A DNA stretch of 64,000 nt from Streptomyces tanashiensis (GCF_014648895.1 NZ_BMRZ01000020.1:104475-168474); one strand, 5' to 3'. Numbered from the stretch's first letter, positions 55,175 through 63,937 are shown. Notes: generated from the sequence alone by a model not told the origin. Program-made: numbers and translations.

Positions 55175-57925
55175 ATGCCCTCCAACACGACCGCGCCCCC
55201 CGGCAAGAAGACCGCCAAGAAGAAAGGGCGGCGTGCCCGCCTGCTCCTCCTCGTCCTGGTCCTCGCACTGGTCGCGGGCATGGGCTTCGGCGGGTACTGG
55301 GGTGTCAGCACCGTCCGGGCCTCGTTCCCGCAGACGACCGGCGAGATCCGCCTCGACAGGCTCTCCGCCGACGTCGACGTGAAGCGGGACGCGAACGGCG
55401 TCCCGCAGATCTACGCCGACAACGAGACGGACCTCTTCCGCGCCCAGGGCTACGTCCAGGCGCAGGACCGGTTCTACGAGATGGACGTCCGGCGGCACGT
55501 CACCGCGGGCCGGCTCTCCGAGATGTTCGGCGCGAGCCAGGTCGACACCGACGCCTTCCTGCGCACCCTCGGCTGGCGCCGGGTCGCGCAGGAGGAGTAC
55601 GACAAGGTCCTGTCGCCGGAGACGAAGAAGTACCTCCAGGCGTACGCGGAGGGCGTCAACGCCTACCTGAAGGACCGCGCGCCGAAGGAGATCTCCGTCG
55701 AGTACGCGGCCCTCGGCCTCACCAACGACTACACGATCGAGCCGTGGACCCCGGTCGACTCGGTGGCCTGGCTCAAGGCGATGGCCTGGGACCTGCGCGG
55801 CAACATGCAGGACGAGATCGACCGCTCGCTGATGACGAGCCGGCTCAGCGCCCGGCAGATCAAGCAGCTGTACCCCGAGTACCCCTACGCGCTCCACCAG
55901 CCGATCCTGGACGGCGGCGCGGTCGACGAGTCCACCGGGAAGTTCGACCCGAAGGCCGAGGCGACCGAGGGCGACGGGACGACCACCGGGGACACCCCCG
56001 GCACGGGCCCGGGCGGCGCGAGCGGCGGAGTGTCCTCCCAGCTCGGCGCGCTCTCCGAGGTCCTCGACACCGTCCCCGCGCTGCTCGGCCCCAACGGCAA
56101 CGGCATCGGCTCGAACTCCTGGGTCGTCGCCGGCAAGTACACGACCTCCGGCAATCCGCTGCTCGCCAACGACCCGCACCTCGCGCCCCAGCTGCCGTCC
56201 CTCTGGTACCAGATGGGCCTGCACTGCCGCTCGGTCTCGGCCACCTGCCGCTACGACGTCGCCGGCTACACCTTCTCCGGCATGCCCGGCGTGATCATCG
56301 GCCACAACGACAAGATCGCCTGGGGCCTCACCAACCTCGGCGCCGACGTGACCGACCTCTACCTGGAGAAGATCGGCCCCGACGGCTACCTCGTCGACGG
56401 CAAGGTCAAGCCCTTCACCGTCCGCGAGGAGATCATCAAGGTCGCCGGCGGCACCGACCGCAAGATCACCGTCCGCTCCACCGAGCGGGGCCCGCTCGTC
56501 TCCGACCGCTCCTCCGAGCTGGAGAAGGTCGGCCAGAAGGCCCCCGTCGGCAACGCCGCCCCCGACCGCGGCACCGGCTACGGCGTCTCCCTCCAGTGGA
56601 CCGCCCTCCAGCCGGGCAAGTCGATGGACGCGATCTTCGCGCTCGACCGCGCCAAGGACTTCACCACCTTCCGGGCCGCCGCGAAGAACTTCGAGGTCCC
56701 GTCCCAGAACCTGATCTACGCCGACACCGACGGCCACATCGGCTACCAGTCGCCCGGCAAGATCCCCCAGCGCTCCAAGGGCGACGGCACCCTGCCCGCG
56801 CCCGGCTGGGACTCCTCGTACCGGTGGAAGGGATACATCCCCTTCGAGAAGCTGCCCTACGAGTACGACCCCGACCGCGGCTACATCGTCACCGCCAACC
56901 AGGCCGTGATCGACCAGAAGACCTACCCGGACCTGCTCACCAAGGACTGGGGCTACGGCTCGCGCAGCCAGCGGATCAACGACCTCATCGAGTCGAAGAT
57001 CAAGGACGGCGGCAAGATCTCGCCGGACGACATGCGGACCATGCAGACCGACAACCGCAGCGAGATCGCGACCCTGCTCAACCCGCTCCTGCTGAAGATC
57101 GACATCTCCGACCCGTACGTCCGCGAGGCGCAGAAGCTCCTGGAGGGCTGGGACTACACCCAGGAGCCCGACTCGGCCGCCGCCGCCTACTTCAACGCGG
57201 TCTGGCGCAACGTCCTCAAGCTCGCCTTCGGGAACAAGCTGCCCAAGGAGCTGCGCGCCGAGGGCGACTGCATCAACGTCCGCCCGGCCGACGCCACCGG
57301 ACCGGTCGACGAGCAGAACAGGCTCGTCCGCGAGTGCGGCCAGCGCGACCCCGACTCGGCGCAGCCGGACGGCGGCGACCGCTGGTACGAGGTGGTCCGC
57401 CCGCTCCTCAAGCAGGAGAAGAACGAGTGGTGGAAGACCCCGGGCAGCCGCACCGACGCGGCCACCGAGACCCGTGACCAGCTGCTCGCCCAGGCCATGA
57501 AGGACGCCCGCTGGGAGCTGACCGCCAAGCTCGGCAAGGACGTCTCCACCTGGAGCTGGGGCCGGCTGCACCAGCTGACCCTGAAGAACCAGACCCTCGG
57601 CACCGCGGGCCCGGGCCTCGTGCAGCAGCTCCTCAACCGCGGCCCGTGGAACCTGGGCGGCGGCGAGGCCGCCGTCGACGCCACCGGCTGGAACGCGGCC
57701 GGCGGCTACGAGGTCATCTGGGTCCCGTCGATGCGGATGGTCGTCAACGTCGGGGAATGGGACAAGTCCCGGTGGGTCAACCTGACCGGCGCCTCCGGTC
57801 ACGCCTTCCACTCGAACTACACCGACCAGACGGACGCCTGGGCGAAGGGCGAGCTGTACGACTGGGCCTACGGCAAGGCGGCGGTCGACGCGGCGGCGAA
57901 GGACACGCTCACGCTCAAGCCCTGA
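55175..57925 (+). CDS. Penicillin acylase family (N-terminal Ser nucleophile) hydrolase
   Basis: A 916-residue membrane-anchored Ntn hydrolase: Lys-rich start, one segment RLLLLVLVLALVAGMGFGGYWG (~22-44), alpha chain with DVKRDANGVPQIYADNETDLFRAQGYVQAQDRFYEMD, a Gly/Thr-rich linker near 265-285 and the processing site G-SNSWVV giving catalytic Ser313 as the new N-terminus of the beta chain. NDPHLAPQLPSLWYQMGL, GYTFSGMPGVIIGHNDKIAWGLTN and QNLIYADTDGHIGYQSPGKIP follow. Streptomyces relatives hydrolyse acylated homoserine lactones, aculeacin or capsaicin; substrate here is unknown. CTCGAAGGACAGCG precedes ATG 55175. Confidence 0.92.
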   Translation: MPSNTTAPPGKKTAKKKGRRARLLLLVLVLALVAGMGFGGYWGVSTVRASFPQTTGEIRLDRLSADVDVKRDANGVPQIYADNETDLFRAQGYVQAQDRFYEMDVRRHVTAGRLSEMFGASQVDTDAFLRTLGWRRVAQEEYDKVLSPETKKYLQAYAEGVNAYLKDRAPKEISVEYAALGLTNDYTIEPWTPVDSVAWLKAMAWDLRGNMQDEIDRSLMTSRLSARQIKQLYPEYPYALHQPILDGGAVDESTGKFDPKAEATEGDGTTTGDTPGTGPGGASGGVSSQLGALSEVLDTVPALLGPNGNGIGSNSWVVAGKYTTSGNPLLANDPHLAPQLPSLWYQMGLHCRSVSATCRYDVAGYTFSGMPGVIIGHNDKIAWGLTNLGADVTDLYLEKIGPDGYLVDGKVKPFTVREEIIKVAGGTDRKITVRSTERGPLVSDRSSELEKVGQKAPVGNAAPDRGTGYGVSLQWTALQPGKSMDAIFALDRAKDFTTFRAAAKNFEVPSQNLIYADTDGHIGYQSPGKIPQRSKGDGTLPAPGWDSSYRWKGYIPFEKLPYEYDPDRGYIVTANQAVIDQKTYPDLLTKDWGYGSRSQRINDLIESKIKDGGKISPDDMRTMQTDNRSEIATLLNPLLLKIDISDPYVREAQKLLEGWDYTQEPDSAAAAYFNAVWRNVLKLAFGNKLPKELRAEGDCINVRPADATGPVDEQNRLVRECGQRDPDSAQPDGGDRWYEVVRPLLKQEKNEWWKTPGSRTDAATETRDQLLAQAMKDARWELTAKLGKDVSTWSWGRLHQLTLKNQTLGTAGPGLVQQLLNRGPWNLGGGEAAVDATGWNAAGGYEVIWVPSMRMVVNVGEWDKSRWVNLTGASGHAFHSNYTDQTDAWAKGELYDWAYGKAAVDAAAKDTLTLKP

Positions 57926-58519
57926 TCAGGGGCGGAAGCGGGTGACCCCCTCCGGGGTCACCACCGCGTGCACGGGGTGGTCGTGCGGTTCCTCCGGGAC
58001 CCGGGCGACCACCTCGTCCGCGTAGAGGAGCACCACCAGGGCCGGATCCACGCCCGCGCGTGCGAGCCGGGCGAGCACCCGGTCGTACGAGCCGCCGCCC
58101 CGCCCCAGCCGCATCCCGCGCCCGTCGACGGCGAGGCCCGGCAGCAGCACGGTGTCGGCGGCGCACACGGCCTCGGGACCGAGGCGGGGGCCGGTCGGTT
58201 CGAGCAGGCCCCGGCCGGCCTTCGCGAGCGCCTCCCGCCCCTCGTACGCCGCCCAGTCCAGGTCGTTGTCGGGCAGCAGGACGGGCAGCAGGACCCGCAC
58301 CCCGCGCGCGTGGAGGGCGTCGAGCAACGCGCGCGTGCCCGGCTCACGGCCCACCGACACATAGGCGGCGACCGTGGCGGCCCCGGCGAGTTCGGCCAGT
58401 TCCATCCCCCGCCGGGCGAGAGATTCGGCCGTCTCCCCGAGGGATTCGGGGGTCAGCGCGGCACGGGCGGCCAGAAGTCGGCTGCGCAGCAGGGTCTTTT
58501 CGGACATCTCAGGTGTCAT
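57926..58519 (-). CDS. 5-formyltetrahydrofolate cyclo-ligase
   Basis: A 197-residue enzyme converting 5-formyl-THF to 5,10-methenyl-THF with ATP. Features: KTLLRSRLLAARAALTPES, VAAYVSVGREPGTRALLDAL, VLLPVLLPDNDLDWAAYEG, LLPGLAVDGRGMRLGRGGGSYDRVLARL (ATP/substrate loop), and HPVHAVVTPEGV. The start is ATG 58519 or the one four codons later. Its stop abuts that of the convergent acylase gene with no spacer. It diverges from galU, as in many Streptomyces. Confidence 0.93.
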   Translation of the reverse strand: MTPEMSEKTLLRSRLLAARAALTPESLGETAESLARRGMELAELAGAATVAAYVSVGREPGTRALLDALHARGVRVLLPVLLPDNDLDWAAYEGREALAKAGRGLLEPTGPRLGPEAVCAADTVLLPGLAVDGRGMRLGRGGGSYDRVLARLARAGVDPALVVLLYADEVVARVPEEPHDHPVHAVVTPEGVTRFRP

Positions 58520-58623
58520 GACGGCCTCATGTGCATGTACGAAAGTCTCGTAACTGTCTTTATGTGAAGGAAGTTAACCGAAGCCACATCTTCCTCTCAT
58601 TCCGAACGGCTAAGGTGCTCCGC

Positions 58624-59535
58624 ATGAATCAGTCGTTCCCCAGGCTCGGCCGGATCAGCAAGGCTGTCATCCCCGCCGCCGGTCTCGGTACACGCTTCCT
58701 CCCGGCGACCAAGGCGACGCCGAAGGAGATGCTGCCGGTCGTCGACAAGCCGGCCATCCAGTACGTCGTCGAGGAGGCCGTCGCCGCGGGCCTCTCCGAC
58801 GTCCTGATGATCACAGGCCGGAACAAGCGGCCCCTGGAGGACCACTTCGACCGGAACTACGAGCTGGAGGAGGCCCTGATCCGGAAGGGCGACGACGAAC
58901 GCCTCTCCAAGGTCCAGGAACCCAGCGACCTGGCCACCATGCACTACGTCCGCCAGGGCGCCCCGCGCGGCCTCGGCCACGCCGTGCTCTGCGCCGCCCC
59001 GCACGTCGGCGACCAGCCCTTCGCGGTCCTCCTCGGCGACGACCTGATCGACCCGAGGGACCCGCTGCTCGCGCGGATGGTCGACGTCCAGGAAAGGGAG
59101 GGCGGCAGCGTCATCGCCCTCATGGAGGTCGAACCCTCGCAGATCCACCTCTACGGCTGCGCGGCGGTCGAGCCGACCGCCGACTCGGACGTCGTGAAGG
59201 TGACGGACCTGGTCGAGAAGCCGGACCCGGGCGAGGCGCCCAGCAACTACGCGATCATCGGCCGCTACGTCCTGGATCCGGCGGTCTTCGACACGCTGCG
59301 GGAGACCGAGCCGGGCCGCGGCGGGGAGATCCAGCTGACCGACGCCCTGCAGAAGCTCGCCTCGGACGAGAAGATCGGCGGACCGGTGCACGGAGTCGTC
59401 TTCAAGGGACGCCGCTATGACACCGGTGACCGCGGGGACTATCTGCGTGCCATTGTCAGACTCGCGTGCGAACGTGAAGATCTGGGACCGGACTTCCGGG
59501 CCTGGCTCCGGAGATACGTCAGCGAGGAGATGTAG
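58624..59535 (+). CDS. galU: UTP-glucose-1-phosphate uridylyltransferase
   Basis: A 303-residue nucleotidyltransferase: IPAAGLGTRFLPATKATPKEMLPVVDKPAIQYVVEEAV carries the UTP site (described by position ~14-50), followed by GRNKRPLEDHFDRNYELE, GLGHAVLCAAPHVGDQPFAVLLGDDL, LVEKPDPGEAPSNYAI and a C-terminal GRRYDTGDRGDYLRAIVRLA. It makes UDP-glucose for wall polymers, trehalose and glycosylation. ATG 58624 is chosen; a TAAGGT -10-like element lies only ~11 bp upstream, so the leader is very short. The next gene starts 4 bp after the stop. Confidence 0.93.
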   Translation: MNQSFPRLGRISKAVIPAAGLGTRFLPATKATPKEMLPVVDKPAIQYVVEEAVAAGLSDVLMITGRNKRPLEDHFDRNYELEEALIRKGDDERLSKVQEPSDLATMHYVRQGAPRGLGHAVLCAAPHVGDQPFAVLLGDDLIDPRDPLLARMVDVQEREGGSVIALMEVEPSQIHLYGCAAVEPTADSDVVKVTDLVEKPDPGEAPSNYAIIGRYVLDPAVFDTLRETEPGRGGEIQLTDALQKLASDEKIGGPVHGVVFKGRRYDTGDRGDYLRAIVRLACEREDLGPDFRAWLRRYVSEEM

Positions 59536-59539
59536 CACT

Positions 59540-60889
59540 TTGAGCAGCAGTGCGGCACACGGCCACGAGCACGACCACGCGGCAGGCGCGCCGGACCCCT
59601 GCGCGGGCCCGGCCCGCGGTCTGTGGTCCGTCGACGAGCACCTCGCCGACATCCTCGCGACGGTCTCCCCGCTCGAACCGATCGAGCTGCAACTCCTCGA
59701 CGCCCAGGGCTGCGTCCTCGTCGAGGACGTGACGGTGCCGGCCGCGCTGCCGCCCTTCGACAACAGCTCCATGGACGGGTACGCGGTCCGGGTCGCGGAT
59801 GTCGCCGGTGCCACCGAGGAGTTCCCCGCCGTCCTCACCGTCGTCGGCGACGTCGCCGCGGGCGCCGGCGGCCTGCCCGAGGTCGGCCCCGGCGAGGCCG
59901 CCCGGATCATGACCGGCGCCCCGCTGCCGCCCGGCGCCGAGGCCGTCGTCCCCGTCGAATGGACCGACGGCGGTACGGGCGGGGGCGCGGCCACCGGCAT
60001 GACCGCCGCCAGCGCCGCCCCCGAGGGCGCCGCGGGAGAGGTCCGGGTCCACCGGTCCGCCGAGGCCGGCGCCCACGTCCGCAGGGCGGGCAGCGACGTG
60101 AAGGCCGGGGAGCTCGCCCTCGCGGCGGGCACGGTCCTCGGTCCGCCGCAGATCGGTCTGCTCGCCGCGATCGGCCGGGGCACCGTGAAGGTCCGTCCCC
60201 GCCCCCGGGTGGTCGTCCTCTCCACCGGCAGCGAGCTCGTCCAGCCCGGCGAGCCGCTGGGCGAGGGCCAGATCCACGACTCCAACAGCTTCGCGCTCGC
60301 CGCCGCCGCGCGGGACGCCGGCGCCCTGGCCTACCGGGTGGGGGCCGTCGCCGACGACGCGGAGTCGCTGCGCGGCACCATCGAGGACCAGCTGATCCGG
60401 GCCGACCTGATCGTGACCACCGGCGGGGTGAGCGTCGGCGCGTACGACGTGGTGAAGGAGGCGCTGACCGCCGACGGGCAGGTCGACTTCCGCAAGCTGG
60501 CCATGCAGCCGGGCAAGCCGCAGGGCTTCGGCGCGGTCGGCGCCGAGCAGATCCCGCTGCTCGCCCTGCCGGGGAACCCGGTCTCCTCGTACGTCTCCTT
60601 CGAGCTGTTCGTGCGCCCCGCGATCCGCGCGCTGATGGGCGTCGAGGACCTGCACCGGCCCACGGTGCGGGCGGTCCTCGCCGCCGACAAGGCCCTGTCG
60701 TCCCCGGAGGGCCGCCGCCAGTTCCTGCGCGGTACGTACGACAAGGAGGCGGGCACCGTCACACCTGTGGGCGGTGCCGGCTCCCACCTGATCGCGGCCC
60801 TCGCCCACGCGGACTGCCTGCTCGTGGTCCCGGAGGAAACGGAATCCGTGGAGCCGGGCGCGGAGCTGGACGTGGTCCTCCTCGGCTGA
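59540..60889 (+). CDS. Gephyrin-like molybdotransferase (MoeA family; probable Glp)
   Basis: A 449-residue MoeA-family protein. TTG 59540 has GAGGAG ~10 nt upstream, 4 bp after galU. A His-rich HGHEHDHAAG start precedes SVDEHLADILATVSPLEPIE, DVTVPAALPPFDNSSMDGYAV, GEAARIMTGAPLPPGAEAVVPVEW, VVVLSTGSELVQPGEPLGEGQIHDSNSF, TTGGVSVGAYDVV and LPGNPVSSYVSFELFV. MoeA inserts molybdate into molybdopterin. In Corynebacterium the galU-linked MoeA paralogue is Glp, which binds FtsZ and a membrane receptor GlpR; here sepX/glpR is four genes downstream. Both roles are possible; the neighbourhood favours Glp. A Gly/Ala insert near 150-165 is unusual. Confidence 0.88.
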   Translation: MSSSAAHGHEHDHAAGAPDPCAGPARGLWSVDEHLADILATVSPLEPIELQLLDAQGCVLVEDVTVPAALPPFDNSSMDGYAVRVADVAGATEEFPAVLTVVGDVAAGAGGLPEVGPGEAARIMTGAPLPPGAEAVVPVEWTDGGTGGGAATGMTAASAAPEGAAGEVRVHRSAEAGAHVRRAGSDVKAGELALAAGTVLGPPQIGLLAAIGRGTVKVRPRPRVVVLSTGSELVQPGEPLGEGQIHDSNSFALAAAARDAGALAYRVGAVADDAESLRGTIEDQLIRADLIVTTGGVSVGAYDVVKEALTADGQVDFRKLAMQPGKPQGFGAVGAEQIPLLALPGNPVSSYVSFELFVRPAIRALMGVEDLHRPTVRAVLAADKALSSPEGRRQFLRGTYDKEAGTVTPVGGAGSHLIAALAHADCLLVVPEETESVEPGAELDVVLLG

Positions 60890-60948
60890 GGGGGCGACGC
60901 TGGAGGTACGGTGTCGTCCTTCACACAGCGACCGGGAGTGTCACGGCC

Positions 60949-61434
60949 ATGAGCACGCAGCAAGGTCTCACCCACATCGACGAGGCGGGCGCGGCCCGGA
61001 TGGTCGACGTATCGGCGAAGGACGTCACGTCCCGCACCGCCCGTGCCAGCGGGCGGGTGCTCGTCTCGCCGCGCGTGATCGAGCTGCTGCGCGGCGAGGG
61101 CGTCCCGAAGGGTGACGCGCTCGCCACCGCGCGGATCGCCGGGATCATGGGGGCCAAGAAGACCCCGGACCTCATCCCGCTCTGCCACCCGCTGGCCGTC
61201 TCGGGCGTCACCCTGGACCTGGCGGTCACCGACGAGGCCGTCGAGATCCTGGCCACGGTGAGGACGACGGACCGCACGGGCGTCGAGATGGAGGCCCTCA
61301 CGGCGGTCTCGGTGGCGGCGCTGACCGTCGTCGACATGATCAAGGCGGTCGACAAGGGCGCGGTCATCTCCGACGTACGGGTGGAGGAGAAGACGGGCGG
61401 CAAGTCGGGCCACTGGACGAGGGCCGAGGCGTGA
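60949..61434 (+). CDS. moaC: Cyclic pyranopterin monophosphate synthase
   Basis: A 161-residue MoaC: LTHIDEAGAARMVDVSAKDVT, KGDALATARIAGIMGAKKTPD, IPLCHPLAVSGVTLDLAV, TGVEMEALTAVSVAALTVVDMIKAVDK. With MoaA it makes cyclic pyranopterin, the first intermediate of molybdenum cofactor. The catalytic Asp-Met-x-Lys region and His of LCHP are intact, length is typical. ATG 60949 lies 59 bp after the moeA-like stop with GGGAG upstream. Its stop overlaps mog (GTGA). Confidence 0.95.
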   Translation: MSTQQGLTHIDEAGAARMVDVSAKDVTSRTARASGRVLVSPRVIELLRGEGVPKGDALATARIAGIMGAKKTPDLIPLCHPLAVSGVTLDLAVTDEAVEILATVRTTDRTGVEMEALTAVSVAALTVVDMIKAVDKGAVISDVRVEEKTGGKSGHWTRAEA

Positions 61435-61985
61435 CGCGCGCGGGCCGGGTGTCCGGAGCGCACGAGCACGCGGCGCACGGGCACGGGGAGGTCCCGGAGG
61501 CGGCGTACCGCGCGCTGGTCGTCACCGCCTCCAACCGGGCGTCGGCCGGGGTCTACGAGGACAAGGGCGGTCCGCTGATCGCCGAAGGCCTGACCGGGAT
61601 GCGTTTCGCCGTGGACGGCCCGCGGGTCGTCCCGGACGGGGCGCCGGTCGAGGCGGCCCTGCGCGACGGGGTCGCCGCCGGGTACGACGTGATCGTCACC
61701 ACCGGCGGTACGGGCATCTCGCCCACCGACGAGACCCCCGAGGCGACCCGCCGGGTCCTGGAGCGGGAGATCCCCGGCATCCCGGAGGCGATCCGCGCGT
61801 ACGGCCGCGCGAAGGTCCCGACGGCGGCGCTCTCGCGCGGTCTGGCCGGGGTCGCGGGCTCCACGCTGATCGTGAACCTGCCGGGGTCCCCGGGCGGGGT
61901 GCGCGACGGGCTCGCCGTCCTGGAGCCGCTCCTGCGCCACGCCGTCGACCAGATCCGCGGCGGCGACCACCCGAGAGCGTCGTGA
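61431..61985 (+). CDS. Molybdopterin adenylyltransferase-like protein (MogA/MoaB)
   Basis: A 184-residue MogA/MoaB-fold protein: RALVVTASNRASAGVYEDKGGPLI, VIVTTGGTGISPTDETPEATRRVL, and SRGLAGVAGSTLIVNLPGSPGGVRDGLAVL. It adenylates molybdopterin before metal insertion. The start has a His-rich AHEHAAHGHGE like the MoeA-type neighbour, maybe for metal binding. GTG 61431 overlaps moaC by four bases, and its own stop overlaps the next GTG, so translation is coupled. Confidence 0.92.
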   Translation: MTRAGRVSGAHEHAAHGHGEVPEAAYRALVVTASNRASAGVYEDKGGPLIAEGLTGMRFAVDGPRVVPDGAPVEAALRDGVAAGYDVIVTTGGTGISPTDETPEATRRVLEREIPGIPEAIRAYGRAKVPTAALSRGLAGVAGSTLIVNLPGSPGGVRDGLAVLEPLLRHAVDQIRGGDHPRAS

Positions 61986-62593
61986 TCCCGTCCTGGCCGG
62001 TGGTCCTCGTCGACGGCGAGGTGGTGCTCCGACCCATAAGGATGCGCGACCAGGCGGCCTGGCGCGAGGTGAACCGGCGCAACCGCGAGTGGCTGCGGCC
62101 CTGGGAGGCGACGGTTCCGCCGGCGCCCCCCGGTGGTCCGGTCGCGCATCGTCCGACGTACCGTCAGATGGTGCGCCATCTGCGGTCGGAGGCGAACGCC
62201 GGCCGGATGCTGCCCTTCGTGATCGAGTACCGGGGGCGGCTCGTCGGCCAGTTGACGGTGGCCGGGATCACCTGGGGCTCGATGTGCTCGGGGCACGTCG
62301 GGTACTGGGTGGACAGTGAGGTGGCCGGGCGCGGGGTGATGCCGACGGCGGTCGCGCTCGCGGTCGACCACTGCTTCCGGGTGGTCGGGCTGCACCGCAT
62401 GGAGGTGTGCATCCGCCCGGAGAACGGGCCGTCGCGCCGGGTGGTGGAGAAGCTCGGTTTCCGCGAGGAGGGTCTGCGGCCCCGCTATCTCCACATCGAC
62501 GGCGCGTGGCGGGACCATCTGGTGTTCGCGCTGACGGCCGAGGAGGTTCCGGAGGGTCTGCTGAGGCGCTGGCATCACGCGAGAATGCAATAA
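61982..62593 (+). CDS. GNAT N-acetyltransferase, RimJ/RimL type
   Basis: A 203-residue acetyltransferase: VVLRPIRMRDQAAWREVNRRNREWLRPWE, VGQLTVAGITWGSMCSGHVGYWVD, AGRGVMPTAVALAVDHCF (acetyl-CoA loop), RMEVCIRPENGPSRRVVEKLGFREEG, and DHLVFALTAEEVP. Ribosomal protein N-termini are the classic substrates. The GTG start at 61982 overlaps mog. It sits between the molybdenum genes and sepX/glpR in a conserved actinobacterial order. Substrate unknown. Confidence 0.9.
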   Translation: MIPSWPVVLVDGEVVLRPIRMRDQAAWREVNRRNREWLRPWEATVPPAPPGGPVAHRPTYRQMVRHLRSEANAGRMLPFVIEYRGRLVGQLTVAGITWGSMCSGHVGYWVDSEVAGRGVMPTAVALAVDHCFRVVGLHRMEVCIRPENGPSRRVVEKLGFREEGLRPRYLHIDGAWRDHLVFALTAEEVPEGLLRRWHHARMQ

Positions 62594-62730
62594 GTGTTCG
62601 AATTTAATCGCCAGTTGGCGGTCAATCGATCTGAACAATCACAAAAAAGTTCAGTGATATCAGCCAGATCGTGCGACACACCGGGCCAATTGGCCGATGC
62701 GTGTTACAGAACCCCTCTACCGTGTGAGGC
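62594..62730. promoter_or_regulatory. AT-rich promoter region of sepX/glpR
   Basis: This 137-bp spacer is far more AT-rich than its surroundings. It holds CGCCA-GT-TGGCG (62609-62620), CTGAAC...GTTCAG, a WhiA-type GACAC (62675-62679), and a perfect GGCCAATTGGCC palindrome (62684-62695). A TACCGT -10-like element lies 7 bp before the GTG at 62731, so the message may be leaderless. Confidence 0.45.
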
Positions 62731-63768
62731 GTGAGCAGCAGCGGCCTCATCTACGCAGTCATCGTCGGGGCCTGGGCCGCCTACTTGGTGCCGATGTGGC
62801 TCCGCAGGCAGGACGAGCTGAACGAAGCCCGTCCGACGGAACGCTTCAGCACCGCCATCCGGCTGCTTTCCGGACGGGCGGGCATGGAGCGCCGGTACGC
62901 CAAGGAGCTGAAGGAGCGGGACCGTACGGCGGAGGGACCGACGCCCGACGTGGACCCGGACGCGGAGACCGAGCATCTGAGCTCGGTCGACGTCCGGGCC
63001 TTCTCCGCGCCCGCGGCCAGGACGGAGGCGCGCCTGGAACTCCCGGAGCCCGATCCGGAACCGGCGCCGAACCCTGCCCCGGCCCGCCCGGCCCCGGGCG
63101 CCGCGGCCGAGCGCGCCCGCCGCGGCAAGGTCCTCGCGCGGCGCCGCCGGACCACGACGCTCCTCTTCGCCGGCTTCACCCTCGGCGCGGTCGTCGCGGC
63201 CGTCGGCGGCATCGCCTTCCTGTGGGCCCCGGCGGTCCCCGCGCTGCTCCTCAGCGCGTACATCGTGCATCTGCGGACCCAGGAGCGGCGCCGCTTCGTG
63301 TACGTGATGGACCGGCGCCGGGCCGAAGCGGCCGCCGCCCGTCTGCGCGAGAGCCGGCGCCCGGTGCCGACGCCGGAGCCGGAGGCGGACTCGGCCCCGG
63401 TGGCGCCGGCGGTCTCCCCGCAGGAGGCGGACCGGCGCGCCCTGGTCGAGCAGACCGACCACGCGGAGTGGGTGGACCAGCAGCGCGAGCGCGGCCCGGC
63501 CCGCGGCGACAGCTGGGACCCGGTCCCGGTGCCGCTCCCCACGTACGTCACCGCCCCGGTCGCCCCGCGCGCCACGAGCGGCATCGACATCACGGACCCG
63601 GAGACCTGGAGCGCGGCCCGCTCCTCGACGGCGGCCGATCCGGCCCCCGCCCCCTCGCCGGCGCCCGGCCGGCGCGCCACCCCGCCGCGCCGCGGCCGTG
63701 ACCACGGCCGCACCCCGCTCTTCGACCAGTACGCGGACGACGACCGCCCCCGGGCGGCGAACGAGTGA
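62731..63768 (+). CDS. sepX: Divisome membrane protein SepX / gephyrin-like receptor GlpR
   Basis: A 345-residue protein. An N-terminal membrane segment (SSSGLIYAVIVGAWAAYLVPMWL) is followed by RRQDELNEARPTERFSTAIRLLSGR, the signature of the SepX/GlpR family, then a Pro-rich linker, two adjacent hydrophobic segments (TTLLFAGFTLGAVVAAVGGIAFLW; PALLLSAYIVHL) and a long disordered C-terminus with WDPVPVPLPTYVTAP near 300. SepX of Streptomyces stabilises FtsZ rings for sporulation and cross-walls; the corynebacterial relative anchors Glp. The MoeA/Glp gene lies four genes upstream. GTG 62731 lacks a ribosome site and may be leaderless. Confidence 0.88.
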   Translation: MSSSGLIYAVIVGAWAAYLVPMWLRRQDELNEARPTERFSTAIRLLSGRAGMERRYAKELKERDRTAEGPTPDVDPDAETEHLSSVDVRAFSAPAARTEARLELPEPDPEPAPNPAPARPAPGAAAERARRGKVLARRRRTTTLLFAGFTLGAVVAAVGGIAFLWAPAVPALLLSAYIVHLRTQERRRFVYVMDRRRAEAAAARLRESRRPVPTPEPEADSAPVAPAVSPQEADRRALVEQTDHAEWVDQQRERGPARGDSWDPVPVPLPTYVTAPVAPRATSGIDITDPETWSAARSSTAADPAPAPSPAPGRRATPPRRGRDHGRTPLFDQYADDDRPRAANE

Positions 63769-63773
63769 CCCCG

Positions 63774-63799
63774 GCCGGGGGTCCGCGACGGCCCCCGGC
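63774..63799 (+). terminator. Hairpin after sepX
   Basis: GCCGGGGG and CCCCCGGC with a 10-base loop, starting 6 nt after the stop. Confidence 0.6.
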
Positions 63800-63821
63800 T
63801 GACCTGCGCGGGAAGCGATTT

Positions 63822-63849
63822 TTGTTCTTCCCGATCGGGATGCTAATGT
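63822..63849 (+). promoter_or_regulatory. Promoter of tRNA-Ala
   Basis: TTGTTC (63822-63827), 16 bp, TAATGT (63844-63849). Predicted transcription starts ~8 bp before the tRNA 5' end. Confidence 0.65.
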
Positions 63850-63863
63850 TTCACACGTCGCAA

Positions 63864-63937
63864 GGGCCTGTGGCGCAGTCTGGTAGCGCACCTCGTTCGC
63901 ATCGAGGGGGTCTGGGGTTCAAATCCCCACAGGTCCA
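63864..63937 (+). tRNA. tRNA-Ala (anticodon CGC)
   Basis: The 74-nt gene has acceptor GGGCCTG/CAGGTCC with a G-U pair, D arm GCGCAGTCTGGTAGCGC, anticodon stem CCTCG/CGAGG with loop TTCGCAT giving CGC for GCG codons, and T arm GTGGGG-type pairing around TTCAAAT. CCA is not encoded. Confidence 0.95.
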
